Below, one piece after another: positions 57,334-64,000 of a stretch of 64,000 nucleotides of DNA. Under the pieces are notes generated by a model, which searched no databases, was not told the DNA's origin, and saw only the letters and a program-made list of their open reading frames with translations. Position numbers and translations under genes: made by a program. The DNA comes from JAPORK01 sp026710285 (lineage in GTDB: Bacteria > Pseudomonadota > Gammaproteobacteria > Pseudomonadales > Endozoicomonadaceae): NCBI GenBank assembly GCA_965201045.1, contig OZ241746.1, forward strand, positions 1,798,001-1,862,000, given 5' to 3'. Numbering within the stretch: position 1 is the stretch's first letter; the number at the start of each line of letters is the position of its first letter.

Positions 57334-58920
57334 TTATTGCGTCTGTTTGTCGTTCAAATCCAGCAAGATTGCCATTGTGATAAAATCTATCCCCTTGTTT
57401 TGATGCAAAAATTCACAATTTGGAGAGTTCTTTGCATGTGTTATCCAGGGATCACTACCTTGCTTCCAGTTTTCATGCTCATAATCACAAAAGACACATC
57501 TGACTCTGTCAGAAACACCTAAATAGATAAATCCTGCTTTGGCAAGATCTACAGCATTGACGTGATTATGGGCGGACCACTTTTTAAATGTTACTTTTCT
57601 CGCATGCATATTGTTGTATAACTGCCGGGCAACTTCTGGCTGCATGCCGGATAAAGATTCAGAATCATTATTTTGATTTTTAGAGTCAGCTAATCCAGCT
57701 TGTTCCTGATGGAATGAGTTACCTGCAGCTGAATTAGTGTCGTTTGTATTCCCTAATGCTTGTAAACTCGGGGTTCCTCTAGCTTTGTCCTTTATGCTTA
57801 AAGGTCCAGATCTTTGCTTATCTTGGGAAGATTGTTGAATCTGAGGCATTTCTGCCTTACTCGGTTCAGAATAAGAAATTTCATGACTGTCAGAGTTGAG
57901 TTTACAAGGTTTGTGAAAACCTTGTTTATACAGCTTTGATACATCAAAACGATTGCGCTTCATGTCTTCGATTATCTCTTCCGGCGTGATGTTTTTCTTA
58001 ACCACACTCAGCAAATGTACAGTTTCGATGAAATGTTTTCCCATTTTATCATGCAAAAATTTACAATTTGGAGAGTGCTTTGCATGTTCGATCCAATCAT
58101 TGCTGTCTTGCTTCCAGTTTTCGTGTTCATAATTGCAAAAGCCACATTCGACTGCTTCAAATTCAGAATTATTATCCTGAGTTATCTGCCGGAGATGCGG
58201 AGCAGAAACTTCACGAGAACAATTTTCATGGTCAGCTAATCCAACTTGCTCCTGATGGAGTGAGTTACCCGCAGCTGAATTAGTGTCGTTTGTATTCACT
58301 AATAATGCTTGTAAACTCCGGGTTCCTCTAGCTTTGTCCTTTATGCTTAAAGGTCCAGATCTTTGCTTATCTTGGGAAGATTGTTGAATCTGAGGCATTT
58401 CTGCCTTACTCGATTCAGAATAAGAAACTTCATGACTGTCAGAGTTGAGTTTACAAGGTTTATGAAAACCTTGTTTATACAGCTTTGATACATCAAAACG
58501 ATTGCGCTTCATGTCTTCGATTATCTCTTCCGGCGTGATGTTTTTCTTAACCACACTCAGCAAATGTACAGTTTCGATGAAATGTTTTCCCATTTTATCA
58601 TGCAAAAATTTACAATTTGGAGAGTGCTTTGCATGTTCTATCCAGTCATTGCTGTCTTGCTTCCAGTTTTCGTACTCATAATTGCAAAAGCCACATTTGA
58701 CTGCTTTAAATTCAAAATTATTATCCTGATTCCCGTGATTAAACGAGTTATTTCCAGAGGGGAAAATATTATTTAAATCTCTGGATGAGATTGATGGAGC
58801 GGGTAAGACTTGTAAAGAGTTGGACGACTGTTTTTCTTCATAGTCTTTACTTTTTCCAGCATGTACTGTCAAAATATTATTGATCGCGATCAAAAGAAAA
58901 ACAATAAAAATTTTTTTCAT
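57334..58920 (-). CDS. Secreted BIR-domain (inhibitor-of-apoptosis-type) protein, 528 aa
   Basis: Signal peptide of about 21 residues (MKKIFIVFLLIAINNILTVH). The C-terminal domain (441-505) is a full BIR: RKVTFKKW, LAKAGFIYLG, DRVRC, then zinc ligands Cys475, Cys478, His495, Cys502 with the exact C-x2-C-x16-H-x6-C spacing and the usual DPW before the His. Two earlier copies keep only the zinc half (Cys76/Cys79/His96/Cys103 and Cys259/Cys262/His279/Cys286). Each is followed by a helical stretch (FIETVHLLSVV) and a Ser/Gln-rich linker. The two half-BIR modules (about 72-230 and 255-412) are almost identical. No RING or CARD is seen. BIR domains bind caspases or IAP-binding peptides in eukaryotes; interference with host cell death is the obvious hypothesis. 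It is monocistronic, with a strong terminator. Confidence 0.9.
   Translation of the reverse strand: MKKIFIVFLLIAINNILTVHAGKSKDYEEKQSSNSLQVLPAPSISSRDLNNIFPSGNNSFNHGNQDNNFEFKAVKCGFCNYEYENWKQDSNDWIEHAKHSPNCKFLHDKMGKHFIETVHLLSVVKKNITPEEIIEDMKRNRFDVSKLYKQGFHKPCKLNSDSHEVSYSESSKAEMPQIQQSSQDKQRSGPLSIKDKARGTRSLQALLVNTNDTNSAAGNSLHQEQVGLADHENCSREVSAPHLRQITQDNNSEFEAVECGFCNYEHENWKQDSNDWIEHAKHSPNCKFLHDKMGKHFIETVHLLSVVKKNITPEEIIEDMKRNRFDVSKLYKQGFHKPCKLNSDSHEISYSEPSKAEMPQIQQSSQDKQRSGPLSIKDKARGTPSLQALGNTNDTNSAAGNSFHQEQAGLADSKNQNNDSESLSGMQPEVARQLYNNMHARKVTFKKWSAHNHVNAVDLAKAGFIYLGVSDRVRCVFCDYEHENWKQGSDPWITHAKNSPNCEFLHQNKGIDFITMAILLDLNDKQTQ
57685..58158. repeat. Internal direct repeat of the BIR gene, copy 2
   Basis: The in-frame counterpart of 58231-58707 (offset 549 bp, falling to 546 after a one-codon deletion). 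Long runs are identical base for base, for example around 57771-57870 and 58320-58420, so the duplication is recent. Confidence 0.85.
58231..58707. repeat. Internal direct repeat of the BIR gene, copy 1
   Basis: N-terminal partner of the repeat at 57685-58158. It encodes one half-BIR zinc module, a helix and a Ser/Gln-rich linker. Recombination between the two copies would delete or add one complete module in frame. Confidence 0.85.
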
Positions 58921-59564
58921 CTTCTCTTCTTTAAATAATGAACTTGTGTTACACAGGCAGAAAACTGTCTTCCTTTTATTTTAATTTTTACTTACAAATC
59001 ACACAAATTTTGCAATAAAAGCCTAAATAATAGCCAGGACTCCAGATAAAAATCATCATAAAAAGTAAACGGCATTAGTAGTTACAAAATGAGTGAATCA
59101 GGATGTTAACATGAACAGATATTGCTTTCAATTAAAAAAAATTATATAACGCTTTTCAGGTGCTAATCATCTGCCAGCCCTCCACTTTCTCCATGAAGGT
59201 TACTATCGGAATCATTGCATCTGCCACAGCCACTATTGCCAGTACAAGATAGTTCAATCCTGGCAATACCTTCAGGTTCAGGGTCATGATTCCCGGACCA
59301 TCCTTTAATGTATTATGTCTATCACTTTCTAATAACTAATTTTACGCAGCAGTGCTTTTTTATGGGGTTAATTCATTGTGCAATACACTGCACGAACAAA
59401 CAGCGACTTGAATTATAGAGTAGTGGCTATCTTATTGGTTCATTTGATCAAACTACAGCTACAGGGCTATCTCATCGGATGGTTGCATCAGGGTCGATTT
59501 TCAACTGTATCGACATCCATCAAGATTCATCATCACCATCAATAATTATAATTCCATAGTCTTT
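58921..59564. other. Intergenic, possible coding remnant
   Basis: No intact gene. On the minus strand, about 59310 down to 59173, an open stretch without a start reads GWSGNHDPEPEGIARIELS then CTGNSGCGRCNDSD and LHGESGGLADD. Its acidic, Cys-containing composition looks protein-like and may be the end of a lost secreted-protein gene. The right part has no feature. Confidence 0.35.
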
Positions 59565-60006
59565 TTATTTTACTCTTATCAAATAAAAATGTTTTCCTGT
59601 ATCCTTTTCACACATATTGATACAATCTCTTTTTTCATCATCCTGACCAGCGCTTTTAATAGTATATTCGTTAGATCCTTCGTTGTCTGTAAAGACAAAA
59701 GAAACATGATCATCTTTTATTTCTGCAATACACTTACTCATACAGTTTCAGTCTTCTGGATAATGGGGGACGAAAAGCACCATTGTAACTATCAACTTTT
59801 ACCTCTTTGTGACTTAAATAAAATTTTGCCTGATAATCATCGGACAACCAATGACCATAAAATTTTTTTATGACATTATTTGATAAATGTTTCAAACTAA
59901 CAGATTTCTGTATTGTTTTAACTGTATCAGTATTACCAGCAAGCACGCTTTCTGAAAAATAGCAAAATGATAAAAGAGCCAGTATTATGGCATTAAAAAG
60001 ATTCAT
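59565..60006 (-). pseudogene. Small secreted protein gene split by a frameshift
   Basis: The first frame (60006-59734, 90 codons) starts with a signal peptide (MNLFNAIILALLSFCYFSES, cleavage near VLA) and continues FYGHWLSDDYQAKFYLSHKE to a stop. In the +1 frame an overlapping ATG at 59741 opens 58 codons: MSKCIAEIKDDHVSFVFTDN, then GSNEYTIKSAGQ and CEKDTGKHFYLIRVK, ending at 59565. The two parts together look like one beta-rich exported protein of about 148 residues. The alternatives are a sequencing error, a real frameshift mutation, or two overlapping genes. Confidence 0.6.
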
Positions 60007-60151
60007 AAAACTTCCTTTTAGTGTCTTTTATTATTTCAAAGAGTAAATAAATACATCTTACACAAGACAATTCAACTGCGATTATACAGTTATCTCCATT
60101 GGCAACCATGACTTATGAAACGTGCACAAAATCGTTACCCGATTCTACCGC

Positions 60152-60222
60152 CTTCGACTCAGCTCAGGCTGCAAATTTATCTGCTCAGGTTGCGGTTTTA
60201 TGTTAGCTGAGCGGAGTCGAAG
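60152..60222. repeat. ctgagc/gtcgaag hairpin repeat, copy 1
   Basis: Arms cttcgactcagctcag (60152-60167) and ctgagcggagtcgaag (60207-60222) form a 16-bp stem with one mismatch. A copy with more mismatches lies at 62865-62914, the same distance from intact ubiA as this one is from the ubiA fragment. Confidence 0.75.
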
Positions 60223-60294
60223 CCTAAACCTGCTAAAGCACAGTTGTACAAATTTTACTTCCGGGGAGGGGTTGTTATTCTGATCATATTCTGC

Positions 60295-60525
60295 TTATGC
60301 TGTCAGACTGGTTAAAATACCCAAAAAATTACAGCTCCTACCCAGTTATTGTGCAAAAAAGCTGTAAAACAGTGTTCTTTGCTACGATCACGGGTCAGGT
60401 ATTGTTGATATAGAAAGAGTCCCGCTGCAATGGCTAATCCTGTGTAAAAGTAACCATTCAGATACCGCAACCTGCCTGCTATATAAAAGTAAATCAATGT
60501 CAGGCAGTTGAAAATAAAATTCTAT
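60295..60525 (-). pseudogene. ubiA: ubiA 3'-end fragment
   Basis: Nearly identical to the last 75 codons of the intact ubiA at 62981-63847. One A is missing in a homopolymer near the end (cccaaaaaattac against cccaaaaaaattac), so the C-terminus is shifted (GAVIFWVF then stop). Similarity breaks off near 60525. The duplicated segment also includes the downstream hairpin repeat. Confidence 0.85.
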
Positions 60526-60790
60526 TTTTTGAATTATCAATTACTATGAGAAACCTGATCATGCTCGTATGTAGTGATTCTGGTTTTTAATTTCATGAAA
60601 TTAATCATTTGACATAATAATGATTTTTAAGGACAATGGTAAGCTGAAAAATAATAAGTAAGAGAAATTATTTTTTACACGAAATATGTTTTTTTTGTGT
60701 ATGTGTCATATGACAGATATTTGATATGGTGTTAATTAAGTTATGCCAGTAAAAATAGTATTTTTCTAATAATCATTTCTCTTTTTTAAT

Positions 60791-60851
60791 CAACACTACG
60801 GACAGTTTTTGTAACTTGTTGATAGGTTTTTAAAAACTGTCCGAAGTATTG
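60791..60851. repeat. 61-bp palindromic element
   Basis: Left arm caacactacggacagttttt (60791-60810) and right arm aaaaactgtccgaagtattg (60832-60851) are inverted repeats with two mismatches around a 21-base centre. Solo arms occur at 15421 and 40267. It may be a MITE or the fused ends of a lost insertion sequence. It lies about 80 bp upstream of the ankyrin gene and could affect its transcription. Confidence 0.65.
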
Positions 60852-60933
60852 TTTTAATAAAAAATTTAAATTAATACTATAAGAAATTTTAAACGTTTGT
60901 TGATTGTAATATGATAAAAATAAAGGAGCTATA

Positions 60934-62778
60934 ATGTATCATAAACTATTATTCATATGGAAAAGTATTTTTTTCTTTACTTTAATACTCTTCAACACTT
61001 TTGCATTCGCAGCTGGTAATAAACCAACTGATTCACAATCAAGCCAGGATGTTGAGCTTGTTGAATTTAATAAAGTTAGTGAGGTTGTTAGTGGTGATGG
61101 AACCAATACAGCTGATGACGGCAATGCCAACGATACCAATGATGTTGGTGCTAATGTTGATCAAGATGGAGAAACTGTTAACAGTCGACTTCTTCAACCT
61201 AAGAATTCTAGATCGGTTCAGAATATTCTCCGTGGTTTCTACAACCATTTCAGATTTAGCGGAATGCAAAATGAAGATATTTTAGATGCTTTTCTTACCG
61301 GAAATGTAGAAGTTATTGAACAGGCTATAAACGAAGGTTTTGATTTTAATAAAAAAGTTAAAATCAGTGAGAAGATAAAAGCTGATATATTAGGTCGAAA
61401 CCATATAAAGAATAAAACAGTGATTAATTTAAAAGATATAAAGGTAGTGTCGTTTCTTGGTATCGCAATTTTATTAAATAAAATAGATATTGTAAAAAGA
61501 TTGGCTTTGGATGAAAACGTTGATTTGAATAAATCCATATTCAAGAATAAGAAGGTCAATTCACTTATTCTTGCGGTGCTATTGAATAATAAAGAAATGG
61601 TTCATACAATATCATTCAACGGAACAATGGAGAGGGAAGAAAATACAATCAATTTTAATATAGTTGATAGTGAGCGTGGTTGGACAGCTCTTTTTTGGGC
61701 AACATGTTACGATTTTTCCGAAATTCTTAATGAATTGATGCCATATTATTATAATTATGGAATGAGCTTCAATGATTTAAAAAGTCCTAATGGTTATAAT
61801 TTGCTCCACTTTGCAACTATAAAGGGTAGCAAGAAGTGTTTTATGTCAATTGTTTCATTTATTGATATTAATGATATTGATGCAACAGCAGACGATGGTG
61901 AAACAGCCATGCATCTGGCAGCAAGGCTTGGTGATGAGTATTTTGTTAATAAGTTAATTGAAAAAGGATGTAATTTTAATCAAAAAAATAAAAATACCCA
62001 GCTGAGATTAACGCCTCTGGCGTTGGCAATTCTAAATAATACTGATGAGAGTCATGAGAGCATTATTAAAATATTTCTTGATAATCCCATGATTGAGGTA
62101 GAGTCAGCTATTCATGTTGCCATGCAACAACGTAATTATAATCTTTTCGACAAGTTAATAAAGTATGACAGTTTTCGGGTTAATAGTTCAGATACCGCCA
62201 GTGGTGCAAAAGTTATTGATCGTGCTATTTTATTAAGAGATACTCATATGGTGACTAAGATATGTAAAATAGAGGGTGTTGATCTTGATCTGGCAACATA
62301 TAGAGATATCTTGAGGGATTACTGTGATGAAAACGGTAAACATTATTATGACGAGGAACCTTATGGGGAACGTTATATAGAAAAAGCAAATGGAGTAGAA
62401 TTAACACCAGTTCAGTTAGCAGTAAAGATGGGAGACGTGGATATTTTAAGGCTTTTAGTTCGTCTACCTTGTGACGTAAATCAAAAGACATCAACAGGTA
62501 AAACTGCTTTTAATATGGTCAATAAACTACTTTCCCCTAACGCTGAAACGATTATAAGTTTATTAGAAGGAAAGCTGAAAGAAAAAATTAAATCAGAAAG
62601 AGAGTTAACTGGTGGATTGAGCAAAACATCAAAACCAGGATCAATGACTTTTATCTCTGGAAGTGTAGATAGTCAAATCGGAACAGCTCAAAACAACATG
62701 ACTGCACAGTTGGATTATATCAGGGATGATTCATCTGAAAGTACATCTAGAGAACTGGTGTTAGCTAGTGAGGCATAA
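60934..62778 (+). CDS. Exported ankyrin-repeat protein 3, 614 aa
   Basis: Signal peptide of about 27 residues (LFIWKSIFFFTLILFNTFAF, cleavage after AFA). An acidic Asn/Asp/Gly-rich linker follows (about 40-85), then degenerate ankyrin repeats from about 115 to 545; the clearest are NGYNLLHFATIKGS, DGETAMHLAARLGD and LTPVQLAVKMGD. A hydrophilic tail (550-614) ends STSRELVLASEA. It is not a close relative of the 40-45 kb ankyrin pair; repeats are longer and more irregular. aaggag seven bases before the ATG fixes the start. It is bracketed by copies of the ubiA 3' region. Confidence 0.85.
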   Translation: MYHKLLFIWKSIFFFTLILFNTFAFAAGNKPTDSQSSQDVELVEFNKVSEVVSGDGTNTADDGNANDTNDVGANVDQDGETVNSRLLQPKNSRSVQNILRGFYNHFRFSGMQNEDILDAFLTGNVEVIEQAINEGFDFNKKVKISEKIKADILGRNHIKNKTVINLKDIKVVSFLGIAILLNKIDIVKRLALDENVDLNKSIFKNKKVNSLILAVLLNNKEMVHTISFNGTMEREENTINFNIVDSERGWTALFWATCYDFSEILNELMPYYYNYGMSFNDLKSPNGYNLLHFATIKGSKKCFMSIVSFIDINDIDATADDGETAMHLAARLGDEYFVNKLIEKGCNFNQKNKNTQLRLTPLALAILNNTDESHESIIKIFLDNPMIEVESAIHVAMQQRNYNLFDKLIKYDSFRVNSSDTASGAKVIDRAILLRDTHMVTKICKIEGVDLDLATYRDILRDYCDENGKHYYDEEPYGERYIEKANGVELTPVQLAVKMGDVDILRLLVRLPCDVNQKTSTGKTAFNMVNKLLSPNAETIISLLEGKLKEKIKSERELTGGLSKTSKPGSMTFISGSVDSQIGTAQNNMTAQLDYIRDDSSESTSRELVLASEA

Positions 62779-62864
62779 AATCTATCAGGCTCTTCTCCGC
62801 TGGAATGAGTGAAAGTCAGGTGCTTATACCCGTATAATCTGTTGAGATACAAGACACTCATTTC

Positions 62865-62914
62865 TTTCGGCTCTGCTCAGACTGCCGGTTTATGTTGGCT
62901 GAGCAAAGTCGAAG
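62865..62914. repeat. ctgagc/gtcgaag hairpin repeat, copy 2
   Basis: Arms tttcggctctgctcag (62865-62880) and ctgagcaaagtcgaag (62899-62914), a more diverged version of the hairpin at 60152-60222. It lies between the ankyrin gene stop and the ubiA stop, where both transcripts converge. Confidence 0.65.
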
Positions 62915-62980
62915 CCTAAATCTGTTAAAGAGCAGTTGTACAGATTTTACTGCTGGGCGGGGATTTTTATCATCTTCTGC

Positions 62981-63847
62981 TTATGCTGTCAGACTGGTTA
63001 AAATACCCAAAAAAATTACAGCTCCTACCCAGTTATTGTGCAAAAAAGCTGTAAAACAGTGTTCTCTGCTACGATCACGGGTCAGGTATTGTTGATATAG
63101 AAAGAGTCCCGCTGCAATGGCTAATCCTATGTAAAAGTAACCATTCAGATGCAGCAATCTGCCTGCTATATAAAAGCAAATCAGTGTCAGACAGTTGAGA
63201 ATAAAAATAATTTTTTTGTCGTATTGACCAAATAAAACAGCAGTAGATTTAACACCTATTTTCAGGTCATCATCTCTGTCTGTCATAGCATAATAGGTAT
63301 CAAAGGCAATCACCCAAAAAAAAGTACCGGCATACAACCACCATGCAGGGGCTGCTAGCTGTGAAGTTTCTGCCGCCCATGCCATAGGAACAGGGTAGCT
63401 ATAAGCCAAACCTAAAAATGCTTGTGGCCAGTGAGTGAAACGTTTCATAAAGGGATAAATGAGTGTCAAGAGTACACCAATAAAGGCTAGTTTTATAGTG
63501 AGTGTATTAGTAAACAACACCAGTATAAATGCAGTGATAAGAAAAATAACCAATAGCTCTATTGCTTCTCTGGCAGTTATATCTTTGGCAGCAAGTGGGC
63601 GTGAACAGGTACGTTTCACATGTGCATCAAACCCTCTGTCTGCATAATCATTGATAATACAGCCGGCGCTACGCATAATGAATGTACCCACAATAAAGAT
63701 AATTAAGTTTTTTAACCTGGGAGCTTGCATATGAGCCAGCCATAATGTCCACAAAGATGGCCAGATTAGCAAGGTTGTACCAATCGGTTTGTCAAAACGA
63801 ATAAGGCGATAATAGTGGCGCCAGTGGCGAAGAGTCAGCTCAATCAT
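62981..63847 (-). CDS. ubiA: 4-hydroxybenzoate octaprenyltransferase, 288 aa
   Basis: Membrane prenyltransferase that joins a polyprenyl chain to 4-hydroxybenzoate in ubiquinone synthesis. First Asp-rich motif NDYADRGFD (Asn66-Asp74), second DRDDDLKIG (Asp190-Asp194), and around eight to nine hydrophobic helices. Length is as in E. coli (290 aa). ubiC, the common upstream partner, does not appear in the remaining 150 bp. Aerobic quinone synthesis fits with the oxygen-dependent HemF. Its last 75 codons are duplicated at 60.3 kb. Confidence 0.96.
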   Translation of the reverse strand: MIELTLRHWRHYYRLIRFDKPIGTTLLIWPSLWTLWLAHMQAPRLKNLIIFIVGTFIMRSAGCIINDYADRGFDAHVKRTCSRPLAAKDITAREAIELLVIFLITAFILVLFTNTLTIKLAFIGVLLTLIYPFMKRFTHWPQAFLGLAYSYPVPMAWAAETSQLAAPAWWLYAGTFFWVIAFDTYYAMTDRDDDLKIGVKSTAVLFGQYDKKIIFILNCLTLICFYIAGRLLHLNGYFYIGLAIAAGLFLYQQYLTRDRSREHCFTAFLHNNWVGAVIFLGILTSLTA

Positions 63848-64000
63848 ACAAATTTTATTGGTGGTCAGTTAAATACAATCAGTTTAAAGTTTGTTGGTAT
63901 ATCATGCAATCTCTGTTCAATAATGTTTATCTGGTTTTAATAACGCAGGAAGGAAGTATTCAGTAACGAGAATCTTGTTGTTCCTGATGGAAAAGGCTGA
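63848..64000. other. Region upstream of ubiA to window edge
   Basis: No complete gene is visible. It should contain the ubiA promoter. Confidence 0.4.

Larger units (their letters stand above)
60007..60933. other. Intergenic, 0.9 kb, with repeats and a ubiA fragment
   Basis: Contains in order: hairpin repeat 60152-60222, ubiA 3' fragment 60295-60525, AT-rich DNA, and the 61-bp palindromic element 60791-60851. An aaggag ribosome binding site for the next gene lies at 60923-60928. No other gene is seen. Confidence 0.6.

Noticed and set aside
60295..60525. A functional small membrane protein gene
   Set aside because: The frame is a frameshifted copy of the ubiA C-terminus without a start signal.
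1..64000. tRNA, rRNA or riboswitch genes
   Set aside because: I read for tRNA-like cloverleaf ends, rRNA-like conserved blocks and leader motifs upstream of biosynthetic genes and saw none that I could support.

Overview
The window looks like an AT-rich gammaproteobacterial chromosome with a host-interaction island embedded in ordinary housekeeping genes. The housekeeping genes (pyrE, purE-tsaC-hemF-aroE, zapB, rsfS-rlmH-mrdA-rodA, mltB, ubiA) are intact and of normal length. They suggest an Oceanospirillales/Endozoicomonadaceae-like bacterium. The accessory genes point to an intracellular symbiont or parasite of an animal: secreted RHS/YD-repeat giants, ankyrin proteins, a eukaryote-like kinase, a GDSL lipase, and above all a protein with an apoptosis-inhibitor (BIR) zinc domain. 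Candidatus Endonucleobacter, an intranuclear parasite of deep-sea mussels that I recall being reported to carry IAP-type proteins, is the lineage I would test first. That assignment is inference.

Layout. 1-28,054 (all minus strand): five tandem paralogous RHS/YD-repeat genes of about 5.4 kb, the first cut by the window edge, with a Ser/Thr kinase-like gene between the fourth and fifth. 28,400-29,115: a decayed Tn5/IS4-type transposase between IS200/IS605-like ends. 29.2-31.4 kb: three small secreted proteins, two of them a tandem pair. 31.9-37.1 kb: pyrE, a secreted helical protein of unknown function, a secreted GDSL lipase and a small secreted protein. 37.2-40.1 kb: purE-tsaC-hemF-aroE, plus strand. 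40.3-48.5 kb (minus strand): two near-identical exported ankyrin proteins, then a tandem triplication of a secreted Cys-rich 15-residue-repeat protein. Several of these genes share a 3' hairpin element.

48.9-56 kb: zapB, then the cell-wall elongation cluster rsfS-rlmH-mrdA-rodA, separated from mltB by a stand-alone tnpB element. 56.3-57.1 kb: a TauE/SafE-type permease. 57.3-58.9 kb: the BIR protein, with a good intrinsic terminator. 59.6-60.0 kb: a small secreted gene split by a frameshift. 60.2-63.2 kb: an exported ankyrin gene bracketed by direct repeats of the ubiA 3' end, followed by intact ubiA.

Nearly every accessory protein begins with a Sec-type signal peptide, so this set looks like exported surface or effector proteins. 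Recent duplication is the dominant process: five RHS copies, two ankyrin copies, three Cys-repeat copies, a 0.55-kb duplication inside the BIR gene, and the ubiA 3' duplication. The leading candidate for a notable system is the secreted bacterial BIR protein. The RHS array with its nested kinase is second.
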